A stretch of 64,000 nt of DNA. It comes from Mycobacterium sp. Its GTDB lineage: Bacteria; Actinomycetota; Actinomycetes; Mycobacteriales; Mycobacteriaceae. The translations under genes and the position numbers were made by a program. A model generated the notes under the pieces. That model was not told where the DNA came from. It made no database searches and saw only the letters and a list, made by a program, of their open reading frames with translations. The stretch is taken from the NCBI GenBank assembly GCA_020438845.1, contig JAGQTV010000061.1, positions 1 through 64,000 on the forward strand. Direction: 5' to 3'. Below are positions 26,481-36,592 of the stretch, one piece after another. Position 1 is the first letter of the stretch; the number at the start of each line of letters is the position of its first letter.

Positions 26481-28319
26481 TCAGAACCATCCTCGGGCCA
26501 ACATGTCGCGGTGCCAAACCTCCAGCGATAATAATGTCCAGATTCGATTCTCTTCGTTTCTGCTTCCGCTGAGATGAGCGTCTAACAGCTTCACAATCTC
26601 TGATTTGGAGAACCTGGCTCCCACATAGGACGACGGACCTGTTAGACAATCGTAGGCGTAATCCCTGAGACCCCCTCTGAACCAATCGTTCAGGGGCACC
26701 TTGAATCCGATCTTTGGTCGATTGACCACCTCGGCGGGCAAGTGTTTCAGCGCCACCTGCTTCAGTATCCATTTTGTCGTGCCGCGCCTGACTTTGTACC
26801 GGCTCGGCAGGGCGTATGCGAGTTCGACTAGCCGGTAATCGAGGAACGGCGGCCGAGTCTCCAGCGACGCGGCCATCGACATCCGGTCACCGCGCTCGAG
26901 CAAATTATCGGAAAGCCACGTGAACATGTCCGCGTAGAGCATTTGCTGAAGAGCGTCGCCGTGACCACGAAGATAAGGATCGAGGACCGTCCGGGCGGGC
27001 AGACCGCCCAGGAGACGATGGCGCTCAGCACCCGAGAACGGCGCGAACCAGGCCCGCATCCGTTCAGCATGACTCGGCTCTGAAAGCGCACGAACGGCGA
27101 TCCGCAGTCGGGACTTTCCCGCCGGAAGCGACCGCTCCACGAGACGAAGCAGCCCGCTGGCAGGCCTGCCTCCCAGCCATCGTGTCTGCCGCGCATACCG
27201 ATATTTCGGATACCCGCCGAAAAGTTCGTCACTTCCCTCGCCGCTCAAGACCACTTTGACTTGTTCACGAGCCAACTTCGCAAGGTGGTAGATGGCGACG
27301 TCCGCGGGTTCAGACAAAGGACCGTCACGGTGCCAGCTCAGCTTGGCCCAGTTGTTCTGGAAGTCCTCTGCGGTAACGGCCACCTCATGGTGAGTTGTCC
27401 TGAAGATACCCGCAACTTTTCGCGCCCAGGCGCTTTCGTCCAGACGATGTTCACCGAAACTCGCGCTGAAGGTATGAAGCGCCTCATTGCCGTGCTCCCG
27501 CGCCGCAAGTGCGGTTAATAAGCTGCTATCGACGCCACCGGATAGGTACAGGCCCACGGGAACGTCTGCGATAAGTGCCTCCCGGACGGAATCGGTGAGC
27601 GTTTCATCGATGCGTCGAATCGCCTCATCAGGGGCGATCTTCAGTGTCGGAGGGTTATTGGGCACTTGCCAGTACGGCTCGGTTGTCACGGTCCCGTCGG
27701 CGCAAACCACCAGGTGATGACCCGGTAAAACCTTACGGACGCCCCGAATCAGCGTGTAGGGGGCGGGCACCACGCGGTGACTCAGGTAGTCGTGAAGGCT
27801 CTCGTCATCCACGCTGCGTTCTGGCAGCAGTGGGAGTAGCGCCTTGATTTCGGAAGCGAACACGAAGAAGTTTCGGTCCGAGTAGTAGTAGAGCGGCAAA
27901 ATGCCAAGGCGGTCGCGAAAAAGGTGCGTCTCAGCCGTGGCGGCGTCATGAATGGCGTAGGCGAATTGGCCCCGCAGGTGAGAAACGCCAGCCGGCCCGT
28001 ATTTTCGGTAGATCGCCAGTAGCACCTCGGTGTCGCCGTCCGTACGGAACGGGTAGGAGAGTTCTCCCCGCAAGTCCCTGTAGTTGAGAATCTCTCCGTT
28101 GAAGACCAGATGAACCAGTCCGTCATCGGTCGCCATCGGCTGGTGCGAACTACCCAAGTCGATGATGGATAGCCGCGCATGGGCGAATGCGACTGAATCG
28201 TCAATCCACACGCCCATCTCGTCCGGGCCCCGATGACTCAGATGCTCCGCCATACGGCGAACTGCAATGGGGTCGACACCTTCGCCGTCGAAACGACGGA
28301 TGCCGGCAATACCGCACAC
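26481..28319 (-). CDS. asnB: Glutamine-hydrolysing asparagine synthase
   Basis: The protein has 612 residues. The GTG start at 28319 places the nucleophile Cys at position 2 (CGIAG), which decides the start. The glutaminase domain has LSHRGPDE and FNGEI. The synthetase domain has the SGGVDSS PPi-loop and SGEGSDELFGGY. All catalytic elements are intact. G+C is visibly lower than in the neighbours: 26521-26640 is a little under half G+C by hand count. This points to acquisition by transfer. Such enzymes also occur in glycan or antibiotic loci, so the acceptor may not be free aspartate. Confidence 0.88.
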   Translation of the reverse strand: MCGIAGIRRFDGEGVDPIAVRRMAEHLSHRGPDEMGVWIDDSVAFAHARLSIIDLGSSHQPMATDDGLVHLVFNGEILNYRDLRGELSYPFRTDGDTEVLLAIYRKYGPAGVSHLRGQFAYAIHDAATAETHLFRDRLGILPLYYYSDRNFFVFASEIKALLPLLPERSVDDESLHDYLSHRVVPAPYTLIRGVRKVLPGHHLVVCADGTVTTEPYWQVPNNPPTLKIAPDEAIRRIDETLTDSVREALIADVPVGLYLSGGVDSSLLTALAAREHGNEALHTFSASFGEHRLDESAWARKVAGIFRTTHHEVAVTAEDFQNNWAKLSWHRDGPLSEPADVAIYHLAKLAREQVKVVLSGEGSDELFGGYPKYRYARQTRWLGGRPASGLLRLVERSLPAGKSRLRIAVRALSEPSHAERMRAWFAPFSGAERHRLLGGLPARTVLDPYLRGHGDALQQMLYADMFTWLSDNLLERGDRMSMAASLETRPPFLDYRLVELAYALPSRYKVRRGTTKWILKQVALKHLPAEVVNRPKIGFKVPLNDWFRGGLRDYAYDCLTGPSSYVGARFSKSEIVKLLDAHLSGSRNEENRIWTLLSLEVWHRDMLARGWF

Positions 28320-28385
28320 AGGTTTGATCAACCCTTCGAAGGCAACAATGGGATCCCCGAATCGTACCCTGGGAGATGCCTTCAG

Positions 28386-30064
<1,679 letters not shown>

Positions 30065-30134
30065 AACTTTAACGCGCTACCTGCTGATGCGACGATCTGA
30101 GCGCATCGCGGCAGGGGTAAGCGACAATGTCCGG

Positions 30135-30932
30135 ATGCGCAAGCTGACTACCGCCATGGGAGCCTCAGTGCTGGCAGTCGTCCTCGCGACGGTCGGCGTC
30201 GACACCGGTGCGGCCGTCTATGCCGAGTACCACGTAGCCCGTCACGTCCGCAGCGCCGCAGGCCTCCCGTTCGACCCCTGGGTGGCAATCCTCGGATTTC
30301 CGTTCATCCCGCAAGCCACCCGGCACCGATACCACGAATTGGAGATCAAAGCCGGTGGGGTCGACCAACCGATGGTGGGCAAGGCCAACTTGGAAGCAAC
30401 GATGCACGACATCGGCCTCACCCAGGCTTCCTGGCTGATGCGCCCCGACGCGGACATGCCGGTGGGCAAGCTGGAGAGCCGGATCATCATCGACTCCCGA
30501 CACGTCGGAGAGTTCATTGGCATCAAGGATCTTTCTGTAGAGGCGCCGCAGGCGGACACCAACGACGCCACCGGCGGCACCACGGAGTCCGGAATCTCGA
30601 GCGCTAAGGGGCTGGTGTTCACCGGTACACCGAAGAAGGCTGGTTTTGACAAGCTGGTCAGCGTGACGGTGGACTTGTCGATCGTGGGCCCCGAACAGAC
30701 CACCCTCGTCTTCACTCCGACTGGTGTGGTTACCGGTCCGAACACCGCCGACCAAGTGGTCCCCGCCGACCAACGCGCCGCGGTGCTCGGCGCTTTCGCC
30801 GCGACGCTGCCTAACCAAAAGTTGCCGTTCGGACTCCGGCCTACCAGCGAGGGGGCGCGTGGTTCGGACCTCATCATCGAAGGCATCGCCGAGGAAGTGA
30901 CCGTCCGTCTCGACGGGTTCAGGCAGAAATGA
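30135..30932 (+). CDS. lmeA: LmeA, periplasmic lipid-binding protein (DUF2993)
   Basis: The protein has 265 residues with an N-terminal signal or anchor (MRKLTTAMGASVLAVVLATVG, residues 1-21) followed by a DUF2993 domain. In M. smegmatis LmeA is needed for full-length lipomannan and binds phospholipids. Start is ATG at 30135 with no clear ribosome-binding site. A short divergent region of 70 bp separates it from the GlnR-type regulator. It overlaps the thioredoxin gene by 4 bp. It matches Rv0817c. Confidence 0.85.
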   Translation: MRKLTTAMGASVLAVVLATVGVDTGAAVYAEYHVARHVRSAAGLPFDPWVAILGFPFIPQATRHRYHELEIKAGGVDQPMVGKANLEATMHDIGLTQASWLMRPDADMPVGKLESRIIIDSRHVGEFIGIKDLSVEAPQADTNDATGGTTESGISSAKGLVFTGTPKKAGFDKLVSVTVDLSIVGPEQTTLVFTPTGVVTGPNTADQVVPADQRAAVLGAFAATLPNQKLPFGLRPTSEGARGSDLIIEGIAEEVTVRLDGFRQK

Positions 30933-31351
30933 GCCCAGCCCTGGCCACTGCGGGTGCGGCTGTTGTTTCGGCACTGAGCCTTGCTGCCGTCATCGGGATG
31001 CTTCACAATCGTCGGCACGGGGTGCTCCGCGACGCCGAGCATCCCAGCGACCTCGACACCGCCGATCTCGGTCTGTCGAGCTCGGGGCCGACCATCGTGC
31101 ATTTCACCGCCGTGTGGTGCGGTCCGTGCGCCGGGGTTCGCCGAGTGATCGACCAAGTCCGTGCCGACCTACCACAAGTGGCGCATGTGGAGATCGACAT
31201 GGATTCCAATCCGGCTGCGGCACGCAAACTCTCAGTGCTCTCGCTACCGACGACATTCGTCTTCGACGCCAACGGTCAGCAGCGGTACAGATCCTCGGGC
31301 GTACCCAAGGCAGCCGACCTGCGAGCGGCTTTGGAACCAATGTTGACCTGA
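30929..31351 (+). CDS. thiX: Membrane-anchored thioredoxin-like protein
   Basis: The protein has 140 residues. An N-terminal hydrophobic segment (residues 4-24) probably anchors it. The thioredoxin domain has the active site AVWCGPC near residue 61 and the cis-Pro in LPTTFVF. It matches Rv0816c. Start overlaps the lmeA stop by 4 bp (ATGA). It lies 28 bp before the polycysteine leader, so the next transcript is likely separate but in the same functional neighbourhood of sulfur metabolism. Confidence 0.87.
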   Translation: MSPALATAGAAVVSALSLAAVIGMLHNRRHGVLRDAEHPSDLDTADLGLSSSGPTIVHFTAVWCGPCAGVRRVIDQVRADLPQVAHVEIDMDSNPAAARKLSVLSLPTTFVFDANGQQRYRSSGVPKAADLRAALEPMLT

Positions 31352-31367
31352 ACCGGGGATTATTGGG

Positions 31368-31373
31368 TAGCAT
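31368..31373 (+). promoter_or_regulatory. -10 box of the polycysteine leader transcript
   Basis: TAGCAT (TANNNT type) ends 6 nt before the GTG at 31380. Start of transcription at that G would give a leaderless leader ORF. Confidence 0.6.
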
Positions 31374-31379
31374 GGCGAC

Positions 31380-31472
31380 GTGCCCACCCGACTCGAGCTT
31401 CGGCTCACTAAGCGCCGCGCAGTTGATCTGTGCCGCACCGCGGGTTGTTGCTGTTGTTGCTGTTGCTGCTGA
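31380..31472 (+). CDS. Polycysteine leader peptide (cysteine-responsive attenuator)
   Basis: A 30-residue ORF starts with GTG and ends in eight consecutive Cys codons before TGA (residues 23-30), with another Cys at residue 18. It has a -10 box 6 nt upstream and no ribosome-binding site. Leaderless polycysteine ORFs that tune sulfur operons by cysteine supply are known in mycobacteria upstream of the cysA2/sseC genes. Here it precedes DUF4395 and sseC, and a rhodanese gene is missing. It is too short for usual annotation. Confidence 0.85.
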   Translation: MPTRLELRLTKRRAVDLCRTAGCCCCCCCC

Positions 31473-31530
31473 GTTAGCCGCGGCTTTTTCGTAGTTCTCT
31501 TACGCCGCCGCCGCCTCGCAGCCGACGCGG

Positions 31531-31562
31531 CCTGTTTTTTCCAGCCTGCCCAGCAACAGGAG
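31531..31562 (+). promoter_or_regulatory. Possible anti-Shine-Dalgarno hairpin before DUF4395
   Basis: CCTGTT (31531-31536) can pair with AACAGG (31555-31560), which overlaps the AGGAG ribosome-binding site at 31558-31562, 8 nt before the ATG. Stalling on the cysteine codons upstream could alter this pairing. This is a structural inference only. Confidence 0.4.
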
Positions 31563-31570
31563 TTTCTTGC

Positions 31571-32044
31571 ATGTCGACCAACACCATCACTTCCGGAACG
31601 GCTCCACTCGCCGCCGCACAGGTGGATGTCCGGGGACCCCGGTTCGCCGCATGGGTAACCTCAGCCGTGCTGCTCATCGTGCTGGTTCTTTCCGGAGTCA
31701 ACGAGACCGCCGCGGCCCTTCTGCTAGGCGCCCAGGCCGGCGTTTTTCTCATCGGAGCACTGCACGGCCCACGTCGACACCTATACGGCCGGATCTTCGC
31801 CACGCTGGTAGCGCCACGACTGGGTCCAGTCAGCGAACGTGAGCCGGTGCAACCATTGCGGTTCGCCCAACTCGTGGGCCTGCTCTTCGCTCTGGTCGGG
31901 ACCGCCGGATTCGTGTTTGGCGCACCCCTGATCGGCGTCGTCGCCACCGCCTTCGCACTGACAGCCGCGTTTCTCAACGCGGCGTTCGGGATCTGTCTGG
32001 GCTGTCAGGTCTACCCGCTCATTGCCCGGCTAAAAACCTCCTGA
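31571..32044 (+). CDS. DUF4395 membrane protein
   Basis: The protein has 157 residues with four hydrophobic segments (near residues 28-46, 49-66, 93-112 and 114-135). Conserved Cys occur in GICLGCQVY near the C-terminus, as is usual for DUF4395. DUF4395 genes commonly accompany rhodanese, thioredoxin and sseC genes, which suggests a role in sulfur transfer at the membrane. The ribosome-binding site AGGAG is clear. It is the first structural gene behind the polycysteine leader. Confidence 0.8.
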   Translation: MSTNTITSGTAPLAAAQVDVRGPRFAAWVTSAVLLIVLVLSGVNETAAALLLGAQAGVFLIGALHGPRRHLYGRIFATLVAPRLGPVSEREPVQPLRFAQLVGLLFALVGTAGFVFGAPLIGVVATAFALTAAFLNAAFGICLGCQVYPLIARLKTS

Positions 32045-32071
32045 CACCACCTCGAAAAGGAAACTTCTGAC

Positions 32072-32374
32072 ATGAGCTTCGCCACCATTGACGAACTTGA
32101 CCAGTCGCCCAGCATCGACCTGACGAAGGAGACCGTCATCACCGGTCGGGTGGTCGACGGGGCCGGACAGGCCGTCAGCGGCGCCTCGGTGCGCCTGCTG
32201 GACGGCGCCGAGAGCTTCACAGCCGAACTGCTCTCGAACGCCGACGGCGACTTCCGGTTCTTCACCGTGCCGGGCACCTGGACGGTGTGGGCGGTGTCGA
32301 CGGCCGGGAGCGGCGACGTCACTCTCGCCCCGACTGCCTTCGGTCTCCATGAGGTGGACGTCAAAGTCGCCTGA
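32072..32374 (+). CDS. sseC: DUF1416 protein SseC
   Basis: The protein has 100 residues with a single beta-sandwich (transthyretin/carboxypeptidase regulatory-like) domain: VITGRVVDGAGQAVSGASVRLLD then FRFFTVPGTWTV. It matches SseC2 (Rv0814c), which normally follows the thiosulfate sulfurtransferase cysA2. That gene is not present here. Ribosome-binding site AAAGGAAA. Biochemical function is not known. Confidence 0.85.
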   Translation: MSFATIDELDQSPSIDLTKETVITGRVVDGAGQAVSGASVRLLDGAESFTAELLSNADGDFRFFTVPGTWTVWAVSTAGSGDVTLAPTAFGLHEVDVKVA

Positions 32375-32411
32375 GCCGCGATATCGGCGCCTACGGACGG
32401 CCGAACAGAGA

Positions 32412-32417
32412 TAGACT
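32412..32417 (+). promoter_or_regulatory. -10 box of a leaderless start for the 32-residue protein
   Basis: TAGACT ends 7 nt before the GTG at 32425. Confidence 0.55.
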
Positions 32418-32424
32418 TCCGGCC

Positions 32425-32523
32425 GTGGTGCTGTTCTTCGAGATTCTGCTGGTCATCTCCACCGTGGTGATCACCTGGTTCGCGCTGTACGCGGTCTACC
32501 GACTGATCACCGACGAGTCGTGA
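32425..32523 (+). CDS. Small single-span membrane protein (32 residues)
   Basis: GTG at 32425 encodes a 32-residue protein whose residues 3-24 form one hydrophobic helix ([20 protein letters not shown]), followed by the tail [16 protein letters not shown] box 7 nt upstream supports a leaderless start. Its TGA overlaps the GTG of the nitrobindin-like gene (GTGA), so the two are translationally coupled. I recall similar unnamed small proteins at this place in other mycobacteria. Function unknown. Confidence 0.75.
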   Translation: MVLFFEILLVISTVVITWFALYAVYRLITDES

Positions 32524-33194
32524 CCGGGCCGGAGAGCCCAGGCGATTCGGTGAGACCCGGGGACATCGCCGGCAGCGGAGATCGTGCTGTTGCGGCGGCC
32601 GCGGAGCGGGCCAAACAGACGGCCGGGCGCAACATCCCGGTTTTCGACGATCTGCCGATGACCGACACCGCCAATCTCCGCCATGGCGCTGATTTCAATG
32701 ACGCGCTACTCGCTCTGCTACCACTGGTGGGTGTGTGGCGTGGAGAGGGCGAAGGCCGCGGATCGCACGGCGACTACAGGTTTGGTCAGCAGATCATCGT
32801 GTCCCACGACGGGGGCGACTATTTGAACTGGGAGGCTCGCTCCTGGCGGTTGGACGAAGCGGGCGAGTACCACAGCCCTGGTTTGCGCGAGACCGGGTTT
32901 TGGCGGTTCGTCCACGACCCGGCCGACCCGGACGAATCCCAGGCGATCGAGTTGCTGCTGGCTCATTCCACCGGTTATGTCGAACTGTTCTACGGTCATC
33001 CCCGCAACCAGTCCTCCTGGGAGTTGGTGACGGACGCGTTGGCGCGCAGCAAGTCCGGCATGCTGGTCGGCGGCGCCAAACGCCTCTACGGGATCGTCGA
33101 GAACGGCGATCTTGCTTACGTCGAGGAACGGGTGGACCCCGACGGAGGTCTGGTCCCACACCTGTCCGCACGCCTGGCAAGGTATGTCGGGTGA
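32520..33194 (+). CDS. Nitrobindin-like heme-binding beta-barrel protein
   Basis: The protein has 224 residues. After a roughly 55-residue disordered head, the barrel begins with the GxWxGxGxG motif ([11 protein letters not shown]). The C-terminal [12 protein letters not shown] contains the His that ligates heme in nitrobindins. It matches Rv0813c, which has a fatty-acid-binding-protein-like fold. Family members bind ferric heme and isomerise peroxynitrite. Start GTG overlaps the small membrane protein's stop, and its own stop overlaps the lipoprotein start. Confidence 0.83.
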   Translation: MTGPESPGDSVRPGDIAGSGDRAVAAAAERAKQTAGRNIPVFDDLPMTDTANLRHGADFNDALLALLPLVGVWRGEGEGRGSHGDYRFGQQIIVSHDGGDYLNWEARSWRLDEAGEYHSPGLRETGFWRFVHDPADPDESQAIELLLAHSTGYVELFYGHPRNQSSWELVTDALARSKSGMLVGGAKRLYGIVENGDLAYVEERVDPDGGLVPHLSARLARYVG

Positions 33195-33454
33195 CACGAG
33201 TACTTATCGGCCTAATCGCTTGCGCTCTGGCGGTGACGGGGTGTTCTTCGAAGTCTGCCCCTTCGCAACCGGAGTCTGCTCCGACTGCACCCGCCGCGCA
33301 CGGCTCCCTCGCCGCGTGCCTGCATTCCCATGGGGTGCCTGCATCCACCGGTCCCGCGGCTGGACTTGGGCGCCCCGACGGGGTCGACCAAGAAACGTGG
33401 GACAAGGCGATGCAGGAGTGCGCAAAGCTGGGGCCCGGGCCAGCCGGATCCTGA
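33191..33454 (+). CDS. Small lipoprotein
   Basis: The protein has 87 residues from the GTG at 33191 (GTGA overlap with the nitrobindin gene). The signal peptide [18 protein letters not shown] ends in a lipobox with Cys at residue 18. The mature part is Ser/Pro/Ala-rich, then has ACLHSHGV and QECAKLG, whose two Cys probably pair. The CLHxHGV pattern resembles a common type of small actinobacterial lipoprotein. Coupling to the nitrobindin gene suggests a shared task. Confidence 0.75.
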   Translation: MTRVLIGLIACALAVTGCSSKSAPSQPESAPTAPAAHGSLAACLHSHGVPASTGPAAGLGRPDGVDQETWDKAMQECAKLGPGPAGS

Positions 33455-33457
33455 TCT

Positions 33458-34324
33458 TCAGCCGTCGCCGAGAATCGCCGCTTGGACGAGGCGTTTCACT
33501 TGGGCTGCCATCGGCGACGGTGCCAGTGCGCGCCCGTCCAGAGTGTGCACCCGTGCCGCGAGCGTGATGCTCGACACTAGCCAAATACCTTGGGCGGCAG
33601 AGAGATCCATAGGTTTCAACTGCTCGTAACCACAGCCGAGGCCCTCGGCCCTGGCCACCTCGAACAGTGCCTGCTGGGTAGTGCCGCGCAAGATCGGGTA
33701 CTCCGGAGGCGGCGTCAGCAAGCGCCCCTCGACAGCGATCACCACAGTGGAACGGGGGCCCTCCAGAATGTAGCCATCGGAACTGACGAAGATGACGTCG
33801 TCGGCACCAAGCCTGACGCTATGACGCAGCGCTGCCATGTTCACCGCATACGACAACGTCTTCGCTCCGGCCAATAGCCAGGGTGTCGACTCAGACCCTC
33901 GCACGGGCAGCCCGCGGTCAAGCAGTACTGCGCTCACCCCATCGCGACGCGCAGCCTCGACCCGGTCAGCCACCGGGCTGACTGTCAGGTACGCCGACGG
34001 CGGTCCACCGCTCTCCCTTCCCCGGCTGTACACCAGTCGCAGCGCCCCTTCCCCTGGGCTCTGCGCCGTCCACCGCGTGGCAGCGATGGCGATGGCCCGC
34101 TGCCACGCTGGCAGGTCCGGTTCGGGAAGATCCAACATCGCCGCCGAGTGAACCAACCGCCGCAGATGGGCGTCGACCAGGCAGGCGCGACCCTCGCGCA
34201 CCAGCAGCGTCTCGAACAAGCCGTCGCCACGCACCGCTGCAAGGTCGTCAGCGCACAACAGCGGCGTGTCGGGATCCTTGGCGGCACCGTCGAGGGTGAC
34301 GAGCACCGAGGGCCGGCCGGACAT
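33458..34324 (-). CDS. pabC: Aminotransferase class IV, aminodeoxychorismate lyase-like
   Basis: The protein has 288 residues from the ATG at 34324, matching Rv0812 (289 residues). PLP-dependent fold type IV is shown by GDGLFETLLVREG, the Lys in AGAKTLSYAVN, and EGPRSTVVI. It is annotated as 4-amino-4-deoxychorismate lyase (folate synthesis) or as a D-amino-acid/branched-chain aminotransferase; the exact activity cannot be read from sequence. It is divergent from ygfZ with 39 bp between starts. Confidence 0.8.
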   Translation of the reverse strand: MSGRPSVLVTLDGAAKDPDTPLLCADDLAAVRGDGLFETLLVREGRACLVDAHLRRLVHSAAMLDLPEPDLPAWQRAIAIAATRWTAQSPGEGALRLVYSRGRESGGPPSAYLTVSPVADRVEAARRDGVSAVLLDRGLPVRGSESTPWLLAGAKTLSYAVNMAALRHSVRLGADDVIFVSSDGYILEGPRSTVVIAVEGRLLTPPPEYPILRGTTQQALFEVARAEGLGCGYEQLKPMDLSAAQGIWLVSSITLAARVHTLDGRALAPSPMAAQVKRLVQAAILGDG

Positions 34325-34351
34325 GGGGCAGAAGCCTACCGAGCCGACTCG

Positions 34352-34357
34352 TAAAGT
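34352..34357 (+). promoter_or_regulatory. -10 box of a leaderless start for ygfZ
   Basis: TAAAGT ends 6 nt before the GTG at 34364. Confidence 0.55.
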
Positions 34358-34363
34358 GAAGTT

Positions 34364-35434
34364 GTGACAGCCGTGATCGCCCCCGAGGGTTCCCCCGACG
34401 CCGGTGCTGTGTGGCACTACGGCGACCCGCTCGGCGAACAACGGGCCGCCGAGCATGACGCCGTGGTGGTGGATCGCTCACACCGCGCCGTGATCACCCT
34501 CACCGGCAAAGATCGACAGACGTGGCTGCACTCCCTCTCCACCCAGCACGTCGCAGATCTGCCTGAGGGGGCCTGCACCGAGAACCTCAGCCTCGACGGC
34601 AAAGGCCGGGTGGAGGATCACTGGCAACAGACCGAACTGGGCGGTATCACGTATCTGGACACCGAGCCGTGGCGCGGGGAGTCGCTGCTGGCCTATTTGA
34701 AGAAGATGGTGTTCTGGGCCGACGTGCAACCAGCCCAGGCCGACCTGGCGGTGTTGTCACTGATCGGTCCCCATTCGGCTGACACCAACATCGCCCAGGC
34801 GCTTGGCATCGACGGTCTTCCCGACGAGGCGCAGGCCGCGGCACTGCCTGGGGGCGGTTTCGTGCGCCCGATACCGGGCGCCGAACTGGAACTCGACCTG
34901 CTGGTGCCCCGTAGTGACCGTGAGCAGTGGTTGCGCCGCCTGGAGGGCGCCGGGGTCCGGCGGGCCGGAATCTGGGCATATGAGGCCCACCGGGTGGCCG
35001 CGCGGCAGCCCCGACTCGGGGTGGATACCGACGAGCGCACCATCCCCCACGAAGTCGACTGGATCGGGCGCGCCGTGCATCTGGACAAGGGCTGCTACCG
35101 CGGCCAGGAGACCGTGGCGCGCGTACACAACCTGGGACGCCCGCCCCGCATGCTGGTGCTTCTCCACCTCGACGGCGCCGAGGAACGGCCCCAACCGGGC
35201 GATCCGCTGCTGGCCGGCGGCCGCTCGGTCGGTCGATTGGGGACCGTTGTCGACCACGTCGATCTCGGCCCAATCGCTCTGGCCCTGCTCAAACGCGGCA
35301 TCCCGGCCGCCACCACGCTGACCACCGGCGGTGAACACCCAGTCACCGCTCAGATCGACCCCGACTCCCTACCCGCCCCCGACGTCGCCGGTGCCGGCCG
35401 GGTCGCTGTCGAAAGATTGCGTGGCGGAAGCTGA
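34364..35434 (+). CDS. ygfZ: YgfZ/GcvT-like folate-binding protein
   Basis: The protein has 356 residues. The YgfZ signature is KGCYRGQETVARVHNLG near residue 244. The GcvT-like N-terminal domain is present. YgfZ proteins support iron-sulfur cluster enzymes using tetrahydrofolate, so a place beside a possible folate-pathway gene makes sense. It matches Rv0811c. A leaderless start fits the -10 box 6 nt upstream. Confidence 0.88.
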   Translation: MTAVIAPEGSPDAGAVWHYGDPLGEQRAAEHDAVVVDRSHRAVITLTGKDRQTWLHSLSTQHVADLPEGACTENLSLDGKGRVEDHWQQTELGGITYLDTEPWRGESLLAYLKKMVFWADVQPAQADLAVLSLIGPHSADTNIAQALGIDGLPDEAQAAALPGGGFVRPIPGAELELDLLVPRSDREQWLRRLEGAGVRRAGIWAYEAHRVAARQPRLGVDTDERTIPHEVDWIGRAVHLDKGCYRGQETVARVHNLGRPPRMLVLLHLDGAEERPQPGDPLLAGGRSVGRLGTVVDHVDLGPIALALLKRGIPAATTLTTGGEHPVTAQIDPDSLPAPDVAGAGRVAVERLRGGS

Positions 35435-35463
35435 CGTTCCCCGGCAGGCAGGCTCCGCTCGCA

Positions 35464-36552
35464 CTACTCGTGCACCCCACGGATAACCCCGCAGATTTCG
35501 TCGATATCGGCATCAGAGAGTCCCGTGTGCACGGGCAGGCACAATCCCTTCGCGTAAAGCTCCTCCGACACAGGCAATGATCCGCCTGCGTACTTCTGCA
35601 ACGAGGGCTGCAGATGAAGCGGGAAGAAGAAGCCTCGGGTCTGAATTCCTGCCGTCTCCAGCGCTGCCGCTACCTCGGCCTTCCGGTCGGTGAGCATCGC
35701 GAATCGGAATGGGACGAAGGTTGACCCGTCCTGAACGGTCTGCAACCGCACCCCGTCGACATCGGCCAATCCCGCGACATAGCGCGCATAGTTGTGTCGC
35801 TTGCGCGCAACGATCTCGGGCAGCTTCTGCAATTGGACGTTGCCGACCGCGCATTGCATGTCGGTCACCCGGAAGTTCATGCCGAGGCTCTCGTGGACGA
35901 ACGTCCCGCTATGTTCGCGGCCCTGGTTACGCAACAGCCGAAGGCGGCGGTAAAGCGCGTCATCATCGGTCAGGACCACACCGCCCTCGCCGGTCGTCAC
36001 GGTCTTGTCAGCGAAGAAGGAAATCACCCCTGCCGCACCGAAGGTCCCCGCATGCCGCCCCTGGTAAGTGACGCCATAAAGCTGCGCAGCATCCTCGAGG
36101 ACCTTCAGTCCGTGGCGCTCAGCGACGTCCATAACCCGGTCCATGGGAGGGGTGTGACCGTAGACGCCGACCGGCATGATGGCTGTCGTCTGGTCGGTGA
36201 TCAATGATTCCAGAGAGTCGACGTCGAAATTGAAGGTCTGTGGGTCGGCATCGACGAACACCGGTCGCAGACCCGCGAACACTGCCGCAGAGGCCGACGC
36301 GAAAAAGGTGAACGAGGGGACCAGGATCTCGCTGCCGCGTGGTAGGTCCAACGCAAGCAGCGCCAGGAACAAACCCAGGGTGCCATTGGGAGCAAGCACG
36401 CCGTGCCGGGCGCCGGTATCCGACTGGATCTTGGCGAGGAATCTCTCGGCGTGAGGACCCTCGGTGAGCCAGTCGCGGCGCACGGTGTCACCGACTTCTG
36501 CGAGTTCGTCGTCACCCAGGTCTGGTTGCACCTGAGTGATCCGCCATGCCAC
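35464..36552 (-). CDS. DegT/DnrJ/EryC1/StrS aminotransferase
   Basis: The protein has 362 residues from the GTG at 36552. PLP enzymes of this family aminate keto-sugars in glycan or antibiotic synthesis. Motifs: NGTLGLFLAL (cofactor phosphate site), EDAAQLYG, and the PLP Lys in FFADKTVTTGEGG. The gene is absent from the matching M. tuberculosis block and stands without other sugar genes, 40 bp before lhgO in transcription order. It may act on a nucleotide sugar made elsewhere. Substrate unknown. Confidence 0.83.
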   Translation of the reverse strand: MAWRITQVQPDLGDDELAEVGDTVRRDWLTEGPHAERFLAKIQSDTGARHGVLAPNGTLGLFLALLALDLPRGSEILVPSFTFFASASAAVFAGLRPVFVDADPQTFNFDVDSLESLITDQTTAIMPVGVYGHTPPMDRVMDVAERHGLKVLEDAAQLYGVTYQGRHAGTFGAAGVISFFADKTVTTGEGGVVLTDDDALYRRLRLLRNQGREHSGTFVHESLGMNFRVTDMQCAVGNVQLQKLPEIVARKRHNYARYVAGLADVDGVRLQTVQDGSTFVPFRFAMLTDRKAEVAAALETAGIQTRGFFFPLHLQPSLQKYAGGSLPVSEELYAKGLCLPVHTGLSDADIDEICGVIRGVHE

Positions 36553-36592
36553 GGCTCCCGATCGTAGTAGGCAACCGGGCCGGGCCCGCCGG

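Noticed and set aside
31445-31469. TGT/TGC run as a simple-sequence repeat
   Set aside because: It is in frame with the leader ORF and codes Cys, so it has a coding explanation.
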